64,000 bases of DNA from DASXVX01 sp036504075 (GTDB lineage: Bacteria; Bacillota; Sulfobacillia; Symbiobacteriales; Symbiobacteriaceae), in contig DASXVX010000067.1 of NCBI GenBank assembly GCA_036504075.1, forward strand, positions 1 through 64,000. The letters run 5' to 3'. The notes below the pieces were generated by a model. It worked only from the letters and a program-made list of their open reading frames with translations, did not search any database and was not told the origin of the DNA. Shown here piece by piece: positions 20,102-29,185 of this stretch. Numbering within the stretch: the stretch's first letter is position 1; each line of letters begins with the position of its first letter. Position numbers and translations under genes: made by a program.

Positions 20102-20138
20102 AACAAAGGCCCCCTTGATGATCGGTTCGGATAAGTCT

Positions 20139-20173
20139 TGCATGATTATACCGCCACTGTGCATAGATATGCA
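20139..20173 (-). promoter_or_regulatory. Tandem ARG-box-like operators upstream of argG
   Basis: TGCATGATTATA (20139) and the near-palindrome TGCATAGATATGCA (20160) match TGNAT-N4-ATNCA, with starts 21 bp apart, just ahead of argG. Confidence 0.78.
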
Positions 20174-20260
20174 ATACACTTTTTCGCGAGATCCGCGCGG
20201 AATTACGGGACCTGAGCGATCGAACAATCCGGGAGCGCCATCCGTAAGAGGATATATCAG

Positions 20261-20746
20261 ATGTTGGCGGTGAACTTCATGTCTGGTGTCAAGTTGCTCC
20301 GGGTTGAAGACCAACGGCCCGATACGCAGCGGACAAGCTTGCGGGCGATCGGGACCACACTCATCTGGCCGGCCGATTTCCGGGCGGCAATGGCCGCCCT
20401 TTGCCGGCGGCGGGGGCTGCCGGCCGGAATCCCGGCAACGGTCAAGATCGCAATCGTGGAAGCACAGGGTATTCTGCTCATGTGGCCCTGCCGGGCCGGT
20501 GACCCTGACGGCTTTTCGGTCCGGGTCTCCCCCGCGGGGCGCCGGGTCTCGCTAAAGCTGACCGATGCGTTCTCGGTCCTGAAGGTCGGGCTGCCGGCGG
20601 GCGTTACCATCGGCGTGCCGGTCTCGCCCTTTCGCAGCCCCCGGCACGGCCGCTGCCTGGCCCTGCATTTCAACCAGGCGGAGTTCCTGTACAAGCAAAG
20701 CCGTTCTTCCGCGATTGGGCTGCTCCCGGACCGGACCGATGCATGA
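20261..20746 (+). CDS. Hypothetical protein
   Basis: ATG 20261 has only a weak GAGG upstream. The 161-residue product is not recognised; it is basic, mixed alpha/beta, with no membrane segment. High GC at third codon positions and a good terminator just after its stop (20755-20774) favour this strand over the overlapping frame on the opposite strand. Confidence 0.45.
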   Translation: MLAVNFMSGVKLLRVEDQRPDTQRTSLRAIGTTLIWPADFRAAMAALCRRRGLPAGIPATVKIAIVEAQGILLMWPCRAGDPDGFSVRVSPAGRRVSLKLTDAFSVLKVGLPAGVTIGVPVSPFRSPRHGRCLALHFNQAEFLYKQSRSSAIGLLPDRTDA

Positions 20747-20754
20747 ACCCCCAG

Positions 20755-20774
20755 GGGGCCGCAAGGCCCCTTTT
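20755..20774 (+). terminator. Terminator
   Basis: GGGGCC-GCAA-GGCCCC followed by TTTT, directly after the hypothetical gene. Confidence 0.75.
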
Positions 20775-20910
20775 CCGCGTCCCGGATTTTGTCGAACGAA
20801 ACTCGCCCCTGACCGACTCCTTGAATAGGAAGAACCAAATGGTTGTCTAATTAACTCATAGATGGTGTAGACATAGTTTCTTTGATTCCATCGGCAAAGG
20901 AGGGTGTGGC

Positions 20911-21564
20911 ATGAGCACCGTCTTCCTGGTGATCTTCCTGGTAGGTTTCGGGCTGACCGCGATCTCCGCACTGCTTGGGGGCCTCCATCTTGGCGGGGAC
21001 GCCGGCCACGACTTCGGTCACGGCCACGGCGGGCACGTTGGCCCGGGGCACGGCCACGGGGGACACGTGGACCTCGGCCACAGCCACGCCGGACACGTGA
21101 GCACGGGGCACGGACACGGGCACGGCGGCGACGCCGAGGCGGCCTCCGTGTCAGCGGTCAACTATCAGACCCTGGTGGCGTTCCTGATGGGTTTCGGCGG
21201 CGTGGGCTACATCGTCTCCCGTGTGCCGCTGGTCGGTTGGCTCCTGGCGATTCCCGTGGCGGCAGTTGGCGGCGTGGCCAGTGCGTTCCTGATCTTCAAG
21301 TTCCTAAGGTTCCTGGTGCGGGGCGAGCGGGTACTCCCGCCCACCTCCTACGTAGGTGTCGTGGGCCGGCTCAACATGCCGATCCGGGAGGGCGGCACGG
21401 GCGAATTGGTCTACATGCAGAACGACGTACGGCAGGTGTCGGCCGCCCGCAGTGCCGATGGCAAAGCGATCGGCAAGGGCGAGGAGGTCGTCATTCTCCG
21501 CTATGACCGGGGCGTGGCCTACGTACAGCTTTGGCAAGAGTTTATGGCTGAGACGGACAAATAA
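20911..21564 (+). CDS. NfeD-family membrane protein with His/Gly-rich segment
   Basis: ATG 20911 follows AAAGGAGGGTGTGGC. The product has 217 residues. A first membrane helix (about 3-24) is followed by a very His/Gly-rich stretch at about 30-72 made of imperfect GHGHGGHV-type repeats. Two more helices and a C-terminal OB-fold of the NfeD type (VGVVGRLNMPIREGGTGEL) come after. NfeD proteins partner flotillins, and the flotillin gene begins 13 bases downstream. The histidine stretch is not a usual NfeD feature and might bind divalent metal. Confidence 0.85.
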   Translation: MSTVFLVIFLVGFGLTAISALLGGLHLGGDAGHDFGHGHGGHVGPGHGHGGHVDLGHSHAGHVSTGHGHGHGGDAEAASVSAVNYQTLVAFLMGFGGVGYIVSRVPLVGWLLAIPVAAVGGVASAFLIFKFLRFLVRGERVLPPTSYVGVVGRLNMPIREGGTGELVYMQNDVRQVSAARSADGKAIGKGEEVVILRYDRGVAYVQLWQEFMAETDK

Positions 21565-21577
21565 GGAGGTTGGGATT

Positions 21578-23095
21578 GTGTTTACACTCGACGTGTTGCT
21601 CATCGCCGGTGGGACTGTAATCGGGATTTTCCTGCTGTTTGGCATCATCGCCAGCATGTACCGGAAGGTGCCGCCGAACCAGGCGCTGATCGTTTACGGC
21701 CTGGGCGGGCCCCGCATCTCCAAAGGCGGCGGCATGGTGGTCTGGCCCCTGGTTCAGTCCTCGCAGTCGCTGTCGCTGGAACTGATGTCCTTCGACGTGG
21801 TGCCCCAGCAAGATTTCTACACCGTGCAGGGCGTCGCCGTCACCGTCGAAGCCGTGGCCCAGATCAAAGTCAAGTCGGACACCGATTCGATCCTCACCGC
21901 CGCCGAGCAGTTCCTCTCCAAGACCATCCAGGAGCGGCACGAAGTGCTGCGGCTGGTCATGGAAGGCCACCTGCGGGGCATCATCGGCCAGTTGACGGTC
22001 GAACAGATCGTCAAGGAGCCGGAAATGGTGGCCGACCGCATGCGGGCCAACGTTGCCGGCGACATGGCAAAAATGGGCCTGGAGGTCATCTCCTTCACGG
22101 TCAAGGAGATCAGGGATAAGAACGATTACATCGGCAACATGGGCCGGCCGGACATCGCCCGGATTCAGATGGCGGCCAACATTGCCGCTGCCGAAGCCGC
22201 CCGTGACACCGAGATCAAGAAGGCCCAGGCCAGTCGGGAAGCCGCCGTCGCCAAGGCGCTGGCCGACCAGGAGACCATTCTGGCTCAGACCAACTCCATG
22301 GCGAAGCAGGCCGAGGCCCAGCGTGACCTGAACTTGAAAAAGGCGTCCTACGATGCCGAGACCAAGAAGGCACAGGCTGCCGCCGACAAGGCGTATGACA
22401 TTCAGACCAACATTATGCAGCAGCAGGTCATCGCCGAGCAGGTCAAGGTGCAGCAGGTCGAGCGCATGGAGCAGGTCAAGGTCCAGGAGGCCGAAATCCT
22501 GCGGCGTGAAAAGGAACTGATCGCGACGGTCCTGAAGCAGGCCGAAGTCGAGAAGCAGCGGACGGAGACCCAGGCCATGGCCCAGCGCCATAAGGTCGAG
22601 TTGGAGGCCGAAGGCCAGGCCGCAGCCGTCCGGGCCGCCGGTACCGCCGAAGCCGATATCAAGAAGCTGCAGGGCCAAGCCGACGCCGAGGTCACCCGGG
22701 TCCGTGGTCTGGCTGAAGCCGAAATCGTGCTGGCCAAGGGTAAGGCTGAAGCCGAGGCCATGAAGATCAAGGCCCAGTCGTACAAGGAGTACGGCCAGGC
22801 CGCCATTCTCGACAAGCTGCTGCCGGCCCTGCCCGAACTGATGCGGGCTGCCGCCGAGCCGCTGTCGAAGATCGACAAGGTCACGATTCTGTCCACCGGC
22901 GGCCAGGATGTAGGCATCAACAAGTACATGAACGAGATCGCGAAGGTCGTGGCCGTGGCGCCGGCCATGGTGGAGACCCTGACCGGGCTCTCCGTGAAGC
23001 AGTTGCTGACCTCGATCCCGGGCCTCGGATCCAAGGTCCAGGAGATCCAGGCGGGCGTCGCGGCGCCGGAGGCCGGACCCGAGACGAAAGCGTAG
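21578..23095 (+). CDS. Flotillin / SPFH-domain membrane scaffold protein
   Basis: GTG 21578 lies behind AAGGAGG; the in-frame extension to 21356 overlaps nfeD and is a shadow. The 505-residue product has one N-terminal membrane helix, an SPFH/PHB domain (about 25-200, with PPNQALIVYGLGGPRISKGG), then a long Ala/Glu/Lys-rich coiled coil (about 200-420) with repeated AEA and EAE motifs. Flotillins organise ordered membrane domains and often appear with NfeD, as here. The pair ends at a terminator (23117-23149). Confidence 0.93.
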   Translation: MFTLDVLLIAGGTVIGIFLLFGIIASMYRKVPPNQALIVYGLGGPRISKGGGMVVWPLVQSSQSLSLELMSFDVVPQQDFYTVQGVAVTVEAVAQIKVKSDTDSILTAAEQFLSKTIQERHEVLRLVMEGHLRGIIGQLTVEQIVKEPEMVADRMRANVAGDMAKMGLEVISFTVKEIRDKNDYIGNMGRPDIARIQMAANIAAAEAARDTEIKKAQASREAAVAKALADQETILAQTNSMAKQAEAQRDLNLKKASYDAETKKAQAAADKAYDIQTNIMQQQVIAEQVKVQQVERMEQVKVQEAEILRREKELIATVLKQAEVEKQRTETQAMAQRHKVELEAEGQAAAVRAAGTAEADIKKLQGQADAEVTRVRGLAEAEIVLAKGKAEAEAMKIKAQSYKEYGQAAILDKLLPALPELMRAAAEPLSKIDKVTILSTGGQDVGINKYMNEIAKVVAVAPAMVETLTGLSVKQLLTSIPGLGSKVQEIQAGVAAPEAGPETKA

Positions 23096-23116
23096 TCCGG
23101 TCTCGGGTTGAACACA

Positions 23117-23149
23117 AACGCCCCGGGTGCCTTTAGCACTCGGGGCGTT
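23117..23149. terminator. Terminator between convergent flotillin and PEP synthase-like genes
   Basis: A 14-bp stem with one G-T pair (23117-23130 with 23136-23149). Flanking T-tracts are weak. Confidence 0.75.
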
Positions 23150-23165
23150 ACACGTTCACGGCGGT

Positions 23166-25757
23166 CTACAGCGGAATCACCCGGCCGGTTTCGCCGTCTA
23201 CCCGGACTCGCTGACCCGTCTTGATTTGCGCCGTTGCCCCGGCCACGCCCACCACGGCGGGAATGCCATACTCCCGGGCGACGACCGAGCCGTGGGACAT
23301 CATGCCGCCAACCTCCATCACCAGGGCGCCGGCCGACAGAAAGAGCGGCGTCCAGGCCGGGTCGGTGCCCGGCGCCACCAGCACCTCGCCCGGCTCCAGC
23401 TTGGCCCCCCGCGGGTCCATAATCACCCGCGCCGGCCCTTCGTAGACGCCGGCCGAAGCCGGCGTGCCCACCAGGGCGCCTTCGGCCGAAACCGGGGCGG
23501 CGTAGAACGCTTCGCCTTCGCTGGTGATGACCCGGGGGGTCGACTTGCGGCCCACCTCTCGGTCGTACTCCGCCCGGTTGGCGGCCGCGATTGCGCGCAG
23601 GTCGCCCTCCCGGTCCCAGTCCGCAAAGTCCAGGAAGTAAATATCGTCCGCCTGGTCCAGCCGGCCGGCCGCCACCAGTTCCGCCCCCGCTCCCCCGAGA
23701 ACGCTCCGGATGGCGGCGATCGTCCGAACAGCGTAGAACTTGGGGTACTCCCGGATACCGACCAGCGCCCGGATACGGCGGAGCATACCCCGGACGATGA
23801 ACGCCCGCAGGGACCCTTTCTCGCGCCGGACCCGCGCCACGATCGCCCGGGCCGCCTCCTCCGCCTCCACGGCGCCGCGGCGGAACTGGACTTCGGGGTC
23901 GTCCTGCTCACCGTGGGTCAGGTAGGTGCTCAGGGTGGTCAACACGTGGGTCGGATCGTCGGACCAGCGCGGCATGCCCACATCGATCTCCCGGACGCCC
24001 CGGTGACCGTACTTCGCCAGGAATGCCTGCACCCCCGGATGGTCCGCCGCCGGCTCGGCCCCTTCGGCCTTGAGCTGCCGGGAGAGGCGCCAGAGCGCCA
24101 GGTCCATTTCGGTGGTCGGGTTGTGCGGCAAGGCGCGGAGCACTTTTTGCAGCAGGGCGGCCTCGCCGAACCACTGCTTCAGCTTGGCCTCCAGAATGTA
24201 ACGGTTGCCCATGCCCGACGCCAGCACCGGCAGCAGGCTGAACATGACCATAGACAGCAGGTTGCTCGGCACCTCCTCCGCGAACCGGAGGCGCTCCGCG
24301 AGCCCCTGAACCGCCCCCGCCCGCCGCTCCAGCGCCTCCACCTGCGCCTTCACCCGGGCCAGGCCCCGCTCACGGGACGCCTCGGGAAAGGCCAGGGTAG
24401 TCAGCGCCCGGCCGATGACCACGGCGATGGTTTTCGCGGCCGGATGAACCGGCCGCTTGCCGTCGGGCGGCAGCCGCTCCGGCTCCCGGTCCAGGAGTGC
24501 CGCCAAAATGGGGCCCATCGGCCCGTCGATCATGGGCGTGGCGGCCAGCAGGAACTTGCGGGTCAGCGGATACCGGACGCCGTTGGTCACGTCGCCGTAC
24601 ATGCGTCCCCCCGCGAACCGGAGGGCCGGCGACTGCTTGAGTCCCGGCGGCAGCTTGATGCCCAGGAGCTTGATGGCTGCGCCCAGGGCCACCTTGTGGA
24701 ACATGGCGCGGCCCGCCGGGGTGAGCGGCTCGACGATCCCTTGCATGAGATTCAGACTGATAAACGCCCGGTAGCCCGCTTCCGAGGGCACCGGCGGCTC
24801 CAGGTCCGGAAAGAGCGAGGTAATCGGCCGGGACTGCACCAGGTAGAACGTGCCGCCGGCCTGCGCCCATTCCAGGTCCTGCGGCGAGCCGAAATGCGCC
24901 GCCGCCCGGCGCCCCAGGTCCACCAGGGCCGCCACGCCCGCCGCGTCCAGCACCGGCCGCTCCTGCAGTTCCGGCGGGACTTCCCGGGTCTCCGTCCCCA
25001 GGTCGGTCCGGACGGTCATGAGCGCCTTGGAGGCGATGTGGGCTTCCAGCGTGCGGCCCGTGGCCCCGTCGGCCACCCAGTGGTCCGGGGTGACCTGGCC
25101 GCTGACCACCGCTTCGCCCAGGCCCCAGGCGCCGTCGATGGCCACCTGGTCGCGCCGGCCGGTCACCGGGTTGGCCGTAAAGAGCACGCCGGCGGCCTCC
25201 GCCGGAATCAGCCGCTGCACGACCACGGCCAGGGCCACGGCTTCCGGCCCGATCCCCTGGCGGGCCCGGTAGGCCAGCGCCCGGGCGGTCCAGAGCGAGG
25301 ACCAGCACCGCTGGACGGCGGCCAGCACGGCCGCAGGGCCGTGGATGTTCAGGTAGGTCTCCTGCTGTCCGGCGAAGGAGGCGCCGGGCAGGTCTTCCGC
25401 CGTGGCAGAGGATCTCACCGCCACGGCGGGGCCATCGCCAAACTGGCCGTAAGCCGCCGTTACCGCCACTGCCACGTCCGGCGGCATGGCGCCCCGGTCG
25501 AAGAGCGCCCGGATGGCGTCGGACGCCGCCTCGAAGGCCTGCGCCGAGCCGTCGGCGACAGCCCGCCCGGCGGCTTCCGCGACGGCCACCTGCAAGCCGT
25601 TGGCGTCGACAAACGCCTGATAGGCAGGGGTCAGGAGCACGAAACCGGGTGGCACCGGCAACCCTGTGCGGGCCATTTCGCCGAGGTTAGCGCCCTTGCC
25701 CCCGGCCAGCGGCAGGTCGGCCCCGCCCAGGTCGGCAAACCAGCGGATCAGTTCCAT
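23166..25757 (-). CDS. PEP synthase-family phosphotransferase, closest in layout to rifampin phosphotransferase
   Basis: ATG 25757 follows GGAGGCGACGACC. The product has 863 residues. An ATP-grasp domain comes first (GGADLPLAGGKGANLGEM at the N-terminus), then a middle domain of about 430 residues including PTTEMDLALWRLSR. The swivelling His domain is at the C-terminus, with phospho-histidine in GGMMSHGSVVAREYGIPAVVG. PpsA is shorter and carries a TIM-barrel PEP domain instead; order, length and the SHGSVVAREYGIPAV motif fit the Rph-type rifampin phosphotransferases, often annotated as PEP synthase. The substrate cannot be set from sequence alone. Monocistronic. Confidence 0.8.
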   Translation of the reverse strand: MELIRWFADLGGADLPLAGGKGANLGEMARTGLPVPPGFVLLTPAYQAFVDANGLQVAVAEAAGRAVADGSAQAFEAASDAIRALFDRGAMPPDVAVAVTAAYGQFGDGPAVAVRSSATAEDLPGASFAGQQETYLNIHGPAAVLAAVQRCWSSLWTARALAYRARQGIGPEAVALAVVVQRLIPAEAAGVLFTANPVTGRRDQVAIDGAWGLGEAVVSGQVTPDHWVADGATGRTLEAHIASKALMTVRTDLGTETREVPPELQERPVLDAAGVAALVDLGRRAAAHFGSPQDLEWAQAGGTFYLVQSRPITSLFPDLEPPVPSEAGYRAFISLNLMQGIVEPLTPAGRAMFHKVALGAAIKLLGIKLPPGLKQSPALRFAGGRMYGDVTNGVRYPLTRKFLLAATPMIDGPMGPILAALLDREPERLPPDGKRPVHPAAKTIAVVIGRALTTLAFPEASRERGLARVKAQVEALERRAGAVQGLAERLRFAEEVPSNLLSMVMFSLLPVLASGMGNRYILEAKLKQWFGEAALLQKVLRALPHNPTTEMDLALWRLSRQLKAEGAEPAADHPGVQAFLAKYGHRGVREIDVGMPRWSDDPTHVLTTLSTYLTHGEQDDPEVQFRRGAVEAEEAARAIVARVRREKGSLRAFIVRGMLRRIRALVGIREYPKFYAVRTIAAIRSVLGGAGAELVAAGRLDQADDIYFLDFADWDREGDLRAIAAANRAEYDREVGRKSTPRVITSEGEAFYAAPVSAEGALVGTPASAGVYEGPARVIMDPRGAKLEPGEVLVAPGTDPAWTPLFLSAGALVMEVGGMMSHGSVVAREYGIPAVVGVAGATAQIKTGQRVRVDGETGRVIPL

Positions 25758-25814
25758 GGTCGTCGCCTCCGATCTTCTTCATCGTTACCCGCGGATTTCC
25801 CCCGAAACGCAAGA

Positions 25815-25849
25815 ATTCCTGCACACCGCGCAAAGCGATGTGCAGGAAT
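25815..25849 (-). terminator. Terminator-like hairpin after argD
   Basis: Perfect 11-bp stem (25815-25825 with 25839-25849), 13-base loop, only a weak T-tract on the - strand. Confidence 0.65.
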
Positions 25850-25866
25850 ATCTAGCGTATATGCTT

Positions 25867-27063
25867 TTAGCTGATCGCCGCCAGCGCCTGGTCGATGATG
25901 GCGATGGCCTGGTCCGCATCCGCCTCCGTGATGATATAGGGCGGCAGAAGGCGCAGCACCGTGCCCGCCGTGACGTTGGCCAGCAGGCCCAGTTCGTGGC
26001 ACTTGGCCAGCACCGGGGCGCCCGGCACGGTCAGCTCCAGGCCCATCATGAGGCCGGCGCCGCGGACCTGCTTCGTCAGCTTGGGGTACTTGGCCACGAG
26101 GCCGTTCAGCTTCTGCACCAGGTAGTCGCCCATGCGGGCCGCCTGCTCCACCAGCCCGGCGGAGAGAATCGTCTTGAGCGTCGCCAGGGCCGCGGCCGCG
26201 CATACGGGGTTGGCGCCGAACGTGGTGGCGTGGTCGCCCGGCTGGAACCCGGCGGCCACTTCCGCCGTCGCGCAAATCGCGCCCATGGGCAGCCCGCCGG
26301 CCAGGCCCTTGGCCAGGCTGATGATGTCCGGCCGCACCCCCACGCCCTGGTAGGCGAAGAACGTCCCGGTCCGGCCCAGGCCGCACTGGATTTCGTCGAA
26401 AATCAGCAGCGCCCCGACTTCGTCGCACAACGCCCGGACAGCCTTGAGATACGCCGCCGGGAACGGGAAGATGCCGCCTTCGCCCTGCACCGGCTCCACG
26501 ATCACCGCCGCCGTTTCGCCGTCCACGACGGCCTTCAGGGCTGCGATGTCGCCCGCCTCCACCCAGGAGAACCCGGCCGGCAGCGGCTGAAAGCCTTCCT
26601 GGATCTCGGGCTTGGCGGTGGCGGCCAGCGCGGCCAGCGTCCGGCCATGGAAGGAGTGCGTCAGGGAGATAATCTTCTGCTTCTGCGGGTTCCCCTTGCG
26701 CCAGTGGTACTTACGGGCCAACTTGAACGCGCCCTCGTTCGCCTCGGCGCCGGAGTTGCAGAAGAAGATCTTGTCCAGACCGCCGTTCTCCACCAGCACG
26801 GCCGCCAGTTCGGCGCCCGGCTCCGTGAAGTAGAGGTTGGAGCAGTGAATCAGGGTGTTCGCCTGCTCGGAAATGGCGTCCACCACCGCCGGGTGGCTGT
26901 GGCCCAGCAAATTGACGGCGATGCCCCCGAGAAAGTCCAGATACTCCTTGCCGTCGGCGTCCCAGGCCTTGACCCCCTGGCCCTTCACCAGGGCGATCGG
27001 ATACCGGCCGTACGTCGTCATGACATAGGAATTCGTCTGCGCAATCAGTTCCTGGCTGTTCAT
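25867..27063 (-). CDS. argD: Acetylornithine aminotransferase
   Basis: ATG 27063 follows GGAGGGGGGAACCCGTT. The 398-residue class-III PLP aminotransferase carries LLIFDEIQCGLGRTG (PLP-contacting Asp) and the PLP-lysine block SLAKGLAGGLPMGA. It converts N-acetylglutamate semialdehyde to N-acetylornithine with glutamate. It is the second gene after argB, 23 bases downstream, and shares the ARG-box promoter in front of argB. Confidence 0.95.
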   Translation of the reverse strand: MNSQELIAQTNSYVMTTYGRYPIALVKGQGVKAWDADGKEYLDFLGGIAVNLLGHSHPAVVDAISEQANTLIHCSNLYFTEPGAELAAVLVENGGLDKIFFCNSGAEANEGAFKLARKYHWRKGNPQKQKIISLTHSFHGRTLAALAATAKPEIQEGFQPLPAGFSWVEAGDIAALKAVVDGETAAVIVEPVQGEGGIFPFPAAYLKAVRALCDEVGALLIFDEIQCGLGRTGTFFAYQGVGVRPDIISLAKGLAGGLPMGAICATAEVAAGFQPGDHATTFGANPVCAAAALATLKTILSAGLVEQAARMGDYLVQKLNGLVAKYPKLTKQVRGAGLMMGLELTVPGAPVLAKCHELGLLANVTAGTVLRLLPPYIITEADADQAIAIIDQALAAIS

Positions 27064-27086
27064 AACGGGTTCCCCCCTCCAACGCT

Positions 27087-27962
27087 TTAGCGTAGCACCA
27101 TGGTCCCAACGCCGTGGTCCGTGAAAATCTCCAGCAGGAGGCTATGCCGGACCCGCCCGTCGATGATATGCACTCGGTTGACGCCGGCCTCCAGGGCTGT
27201 CAGGCAGCACTCCAGCTTGGGAATCATGCCGCCTTCCAGCTTGCCCTGGGACATCCAGGCCTGCACTTCGTGCACGGTGACCCGGCTGAGCAGGCTCTTC
27301 GGGTCGTCCTTGTCGGCCCGGACCCCTTCCACGTCGGTCAGGAGCACCAGTTTTTCCGCTTTCAGCGCCGCCGCAACGGCCCCGGCCACCGTGTCGGCGT
27401 TGATGTTATAAGGCTCCCCGCCCGGCCCGAGGCCGATGGGGGCGATGACCGGCACGAAGCCGGCCCCGGTCAGCGACTCCAGGACGCTCACGTCGATGGC
27501 CGAGACGTCGCCCACATAGCCCAGGTCCACCATCTCCCCGGTCTTCACCGACCGGTGCAGGTGCTTGGTGGCTTTTATGAGGCTGCCGTCCTGGCCGGAG
27601 AGGCCGACCGCCTTGATCCCGTTGCTGCCGAGGTGCGTAACGATCTCCCGGTTCGTCTTGCCCACCAGAACCATTTGGGCAATCTCCATGGTGGCGGCAT
27701 CGGTAACCCGCAGGCCGTCCACGAACCTGGACTCCAGCCCCAGCTTTTTGGACATCGCCGAGACTTCCGGCCCGCCGCCGTGCACGACAATGGGGTTCAT
27801 GCCGCAGTACTTCATGAGGGCAATGTCCTGCATAACGGCATCTTTCAAATCGGCCGCCGCCATGGCCGCACCACCGTACTTGATGACCACCGTCTTGCCG
27901 GAAAACCGCCGGATATACGGCAGAGCCTCTGCCAGCACCGCCGCTTTACTGATTTCGTTCAC
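27087..27962 (-). CDS. argB: N-acetylglutamate kinase
   Basis: GTG 27962 follows GAGGAGGTCGGGGCAGC. The 291-residue amino-acid-kinase-fold protein has IKYGGAAM near residue 27, VHGGGPEVS for substrate binding and LTDVEGVRADKDD for the nucleotide. The N-terminal extension of about 25 residues is compatible with the arginine-inhibited hexameric type (inference). It phosphorylates N-acetylglutamate. First gene of argBD. Confidence 0.96.
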   Translation of the reverse strand: MNEISKAAVLAEALPYIRRFSGKTVVIKYGGAAMAAADLKDAVMQDIALMKYCGMNPIVVHGGGPEVSAMSKKLGLESRFVDGLRVTDAATMEIAQMVLVGKTNREIVTHLGSNGIKAVGLSGQDGSLIKATKHLHRSVKTGEMVDLGYVGDVSAIDVSVLESLTGAGFVPVIAPIGLGPGGEPYNINADTVAGAVAAALKAEKLVLLTDVEGVRADKDDPKSLLSRVTVHEVQAWMSQGKLEGGMIPKLECCLTALEAGVNRVHIIDGRVRHSLLLEIFTDHGVGTMVLR

Positions 27963-27993
27963 GCTGCCCCGACCTCCTCATCCAGAACCGATG

Positions 27994-28027
27994 TGCATAA
28001 GTATAACTCTTCCTGTATAAGTATGCA
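27994..28027 (-). promoter_or_regulatory. Tandem ARG-box-like operators upstream of argBD
   Basis: TGCATAAGTATA (27994) and TGTATAAGTATGCA (28014), starts 20 bp apart, same pattern as the other arg promoters. Confidence 0.78.
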
Positions 28028-28033
28028 AGAAAA

Positions 28034-28065
28034 AGCCACTTCACCGACGTGGCGGCGAAGTGGCT
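28034..28065 (-). terminator. Terminator after the GNAT gene, abutting the argB operators
   Basis: A 9-bp stem (28034-28042 with 28057-28065) read leftward is followed by CTTTTTCTT. Its T-tract runs up to the second ARG-box-like site. Confidence 0.75.
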
Positions 28066-28091
28066 GTGTCGAAACTGGATGTGTCGCCGAA

Positions 28092-28697
28092 CTAGTCGCC
28101 CTCCGACCAGGGGAGGGCCTGGTACTCCTCACGGATCAGCGAGAACATGCAACTGTCTGTGGGCACCGTCTCGCCCTGTTGGGGATGCAGGGCCCGGCGC
28201 AGGATGCCCTCGAAGACGAAGCCCTGCCGCTCGGCCACCGCCCGGGACCGCAGGTTCCGGGCGTCCATGCGGATCTGGACCCGGTTGGCCTCCAGGTGAT
28301 CGAAGGCGAGCCGGGTCAGCAGCCTGACCGCTTCGCCGACGTAGCCCTGGCCTTCGGCCGATTTCCGGACCCAGTAGCCGATTTCGAAGGAGTGGAGCTT
28401 CCAGTCGATGTTGTGCAGGCCGGCGCCGCCCACATGCCGGCCGGTGATACGGTCGAAAAGGCCCACCGGCATGTCCTCCCGGAGCAGCCACTTCACCTGG
28501 GACTTGACGACATACTGGCGGGTGTCGTCCGGCGTTTGGTGGAATTCCGCCCAGGGGAGCCAGGCGCCAAGGTGCGCCCGGGACTCCTCGATCGACGCCC
28601 AGAGTGCCGGGCCGTCTTCCAGCCGGTACGGGCGCACCAGAACCCGGAGGCCCTCCAGTTGTTCGGGAAGGTCAATGAGAATCGGCGTCCATTCCAT
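28092..28697 (-). CDS. GNAT-family N-acetyltransferase (RimJ/RimL type)
   Basis: ATG 28697 follows AAGGTGAACAGAC. The 201-residue product has the RimJ/L architecture: an N-terminal RLEDGPALWASI block, IGYWVRKSAEGQGYVGEAV (acetyl-CoA loop) near 125-145 and the N-x-R-S-R-A-V-AERQGF motif. It would transfer acetyl groups to an amine, perhaps a protein N-terminus. It follows the Nudix gene on the same strand by about 74 bases, so they may be co-transcribed. Confidence 0.88.
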   Translation of the reverse strand: MEWTPILIDLPEQLEGLRVLVRPYRLEDGPALWASIEESRAHLGAWLPWAEFHQTPDDTRQYVVKSQVKWLLREDMPVGLFDRITGRHVGGAGLHNIDWKLHSFEIGYWVRKSAEGQGYVGEAVRLLTRLAFDHLEANRVQIRMDARNLRSRAVAERQGFVFEGILRRALHPQQGETVPTDSCMFSLIREEYQALPWSEGD

Positions 28698-28771
28698 GTC
28701 TGTTCACCTTGCCTTGCGTGGGCTGGGTCAGAGGACCCGCTCGTCCGGGAGCCGGGGGGAGGGCCTGCGCC

Positions 28772-29185
28772 TCAGGAACCGCCTTTTTCGGCGGCCAGCG
28801 CCCGCATGACGAGGGGGAAGTTCCGGCGCCCCCACTCCCCGCAGTACGACGGGTTGTTCAGCGGCACCCACTCGATGGCCCCAATGGAATCGTTGGTCGC
28901 CGGGTTGTCGCTGACCGTTGGCGTGCCTTTCGAAATGGCGCAGCGATAGAAGTGCCGGATGTAGTCCCGCCCGGGCAGCGCCTCCCGGAGCAACAGCGGG
29001 CCAACCTCCACTTCGACACAGCACTCTTCCATCAGTTCCCGGTGCACCGTCTGCTCCAATTCCTCACCGGGTTCACGGGTCCCGCCGGGGAAGTTCCAAT
29101 ACCAGGCCTTTTCCCGCGGATAGTAATACCGAACCAGCAGGAGCTTATCGTTTTCGATAATCAATGCATATGCCTTTTGTCGCAC
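28772..29185 (-). CDS. Nudix hydrolase
   Basis: GTG 29185 is chosen because GAGAGGAG lies eight bases before it; a GTG at 29206 has no comparable site. The 137-residue product has a Nudix box GGTREPGEELEQTVHRELMEE in which the usual last Gly is Cys (EECCV); catalytic Glu residues are present. It would hydrolyse a nucleoside-diphosphate-linked substrate, identity unknown. Confidence 0.88.
   Translation of the reverse strand: MRQKAYALIIENDKLLLVRYYYPREKAWYWNFPGGTREPGEELEQTVHRELMEECCVEVEVGPLLLREALPGRDYIRHFYRCAISKGTPTVSDNPATNDSIGAIEWVPLNNPSYCGEWGRRNFPLVMRALAAEKGGS

Noticed and set aside
18884..20134. A 416-residue open frame on the + strand
   Set aside because: It lies antisense over all of argG, which is a certain gene.
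20257..20838. A 193-residue open frame on the - strand
   Set aside because: It overlaps the + gene at 20261-20746, which has better codon bias and a terminator after it.
20997..21130. Repeated GGCCACGG-like units
   Set aside because: They code for the His/Gly-rich part of the NfeD protein and have no spacers, so not a CRISPR.
23127..25874. A 915-residue open frame on the + strand
   Set aside because: It is the mirror of the PEP synthase-like gene; no family likeness and biased composition.
27114..28949. A 611-residue open frame on the + strand
   Set aside because: It is antisense to argB and the GNAT gene, is rich in Arg/His/Gln as shadow frames of high-GC genes are, and has no start site or domain.
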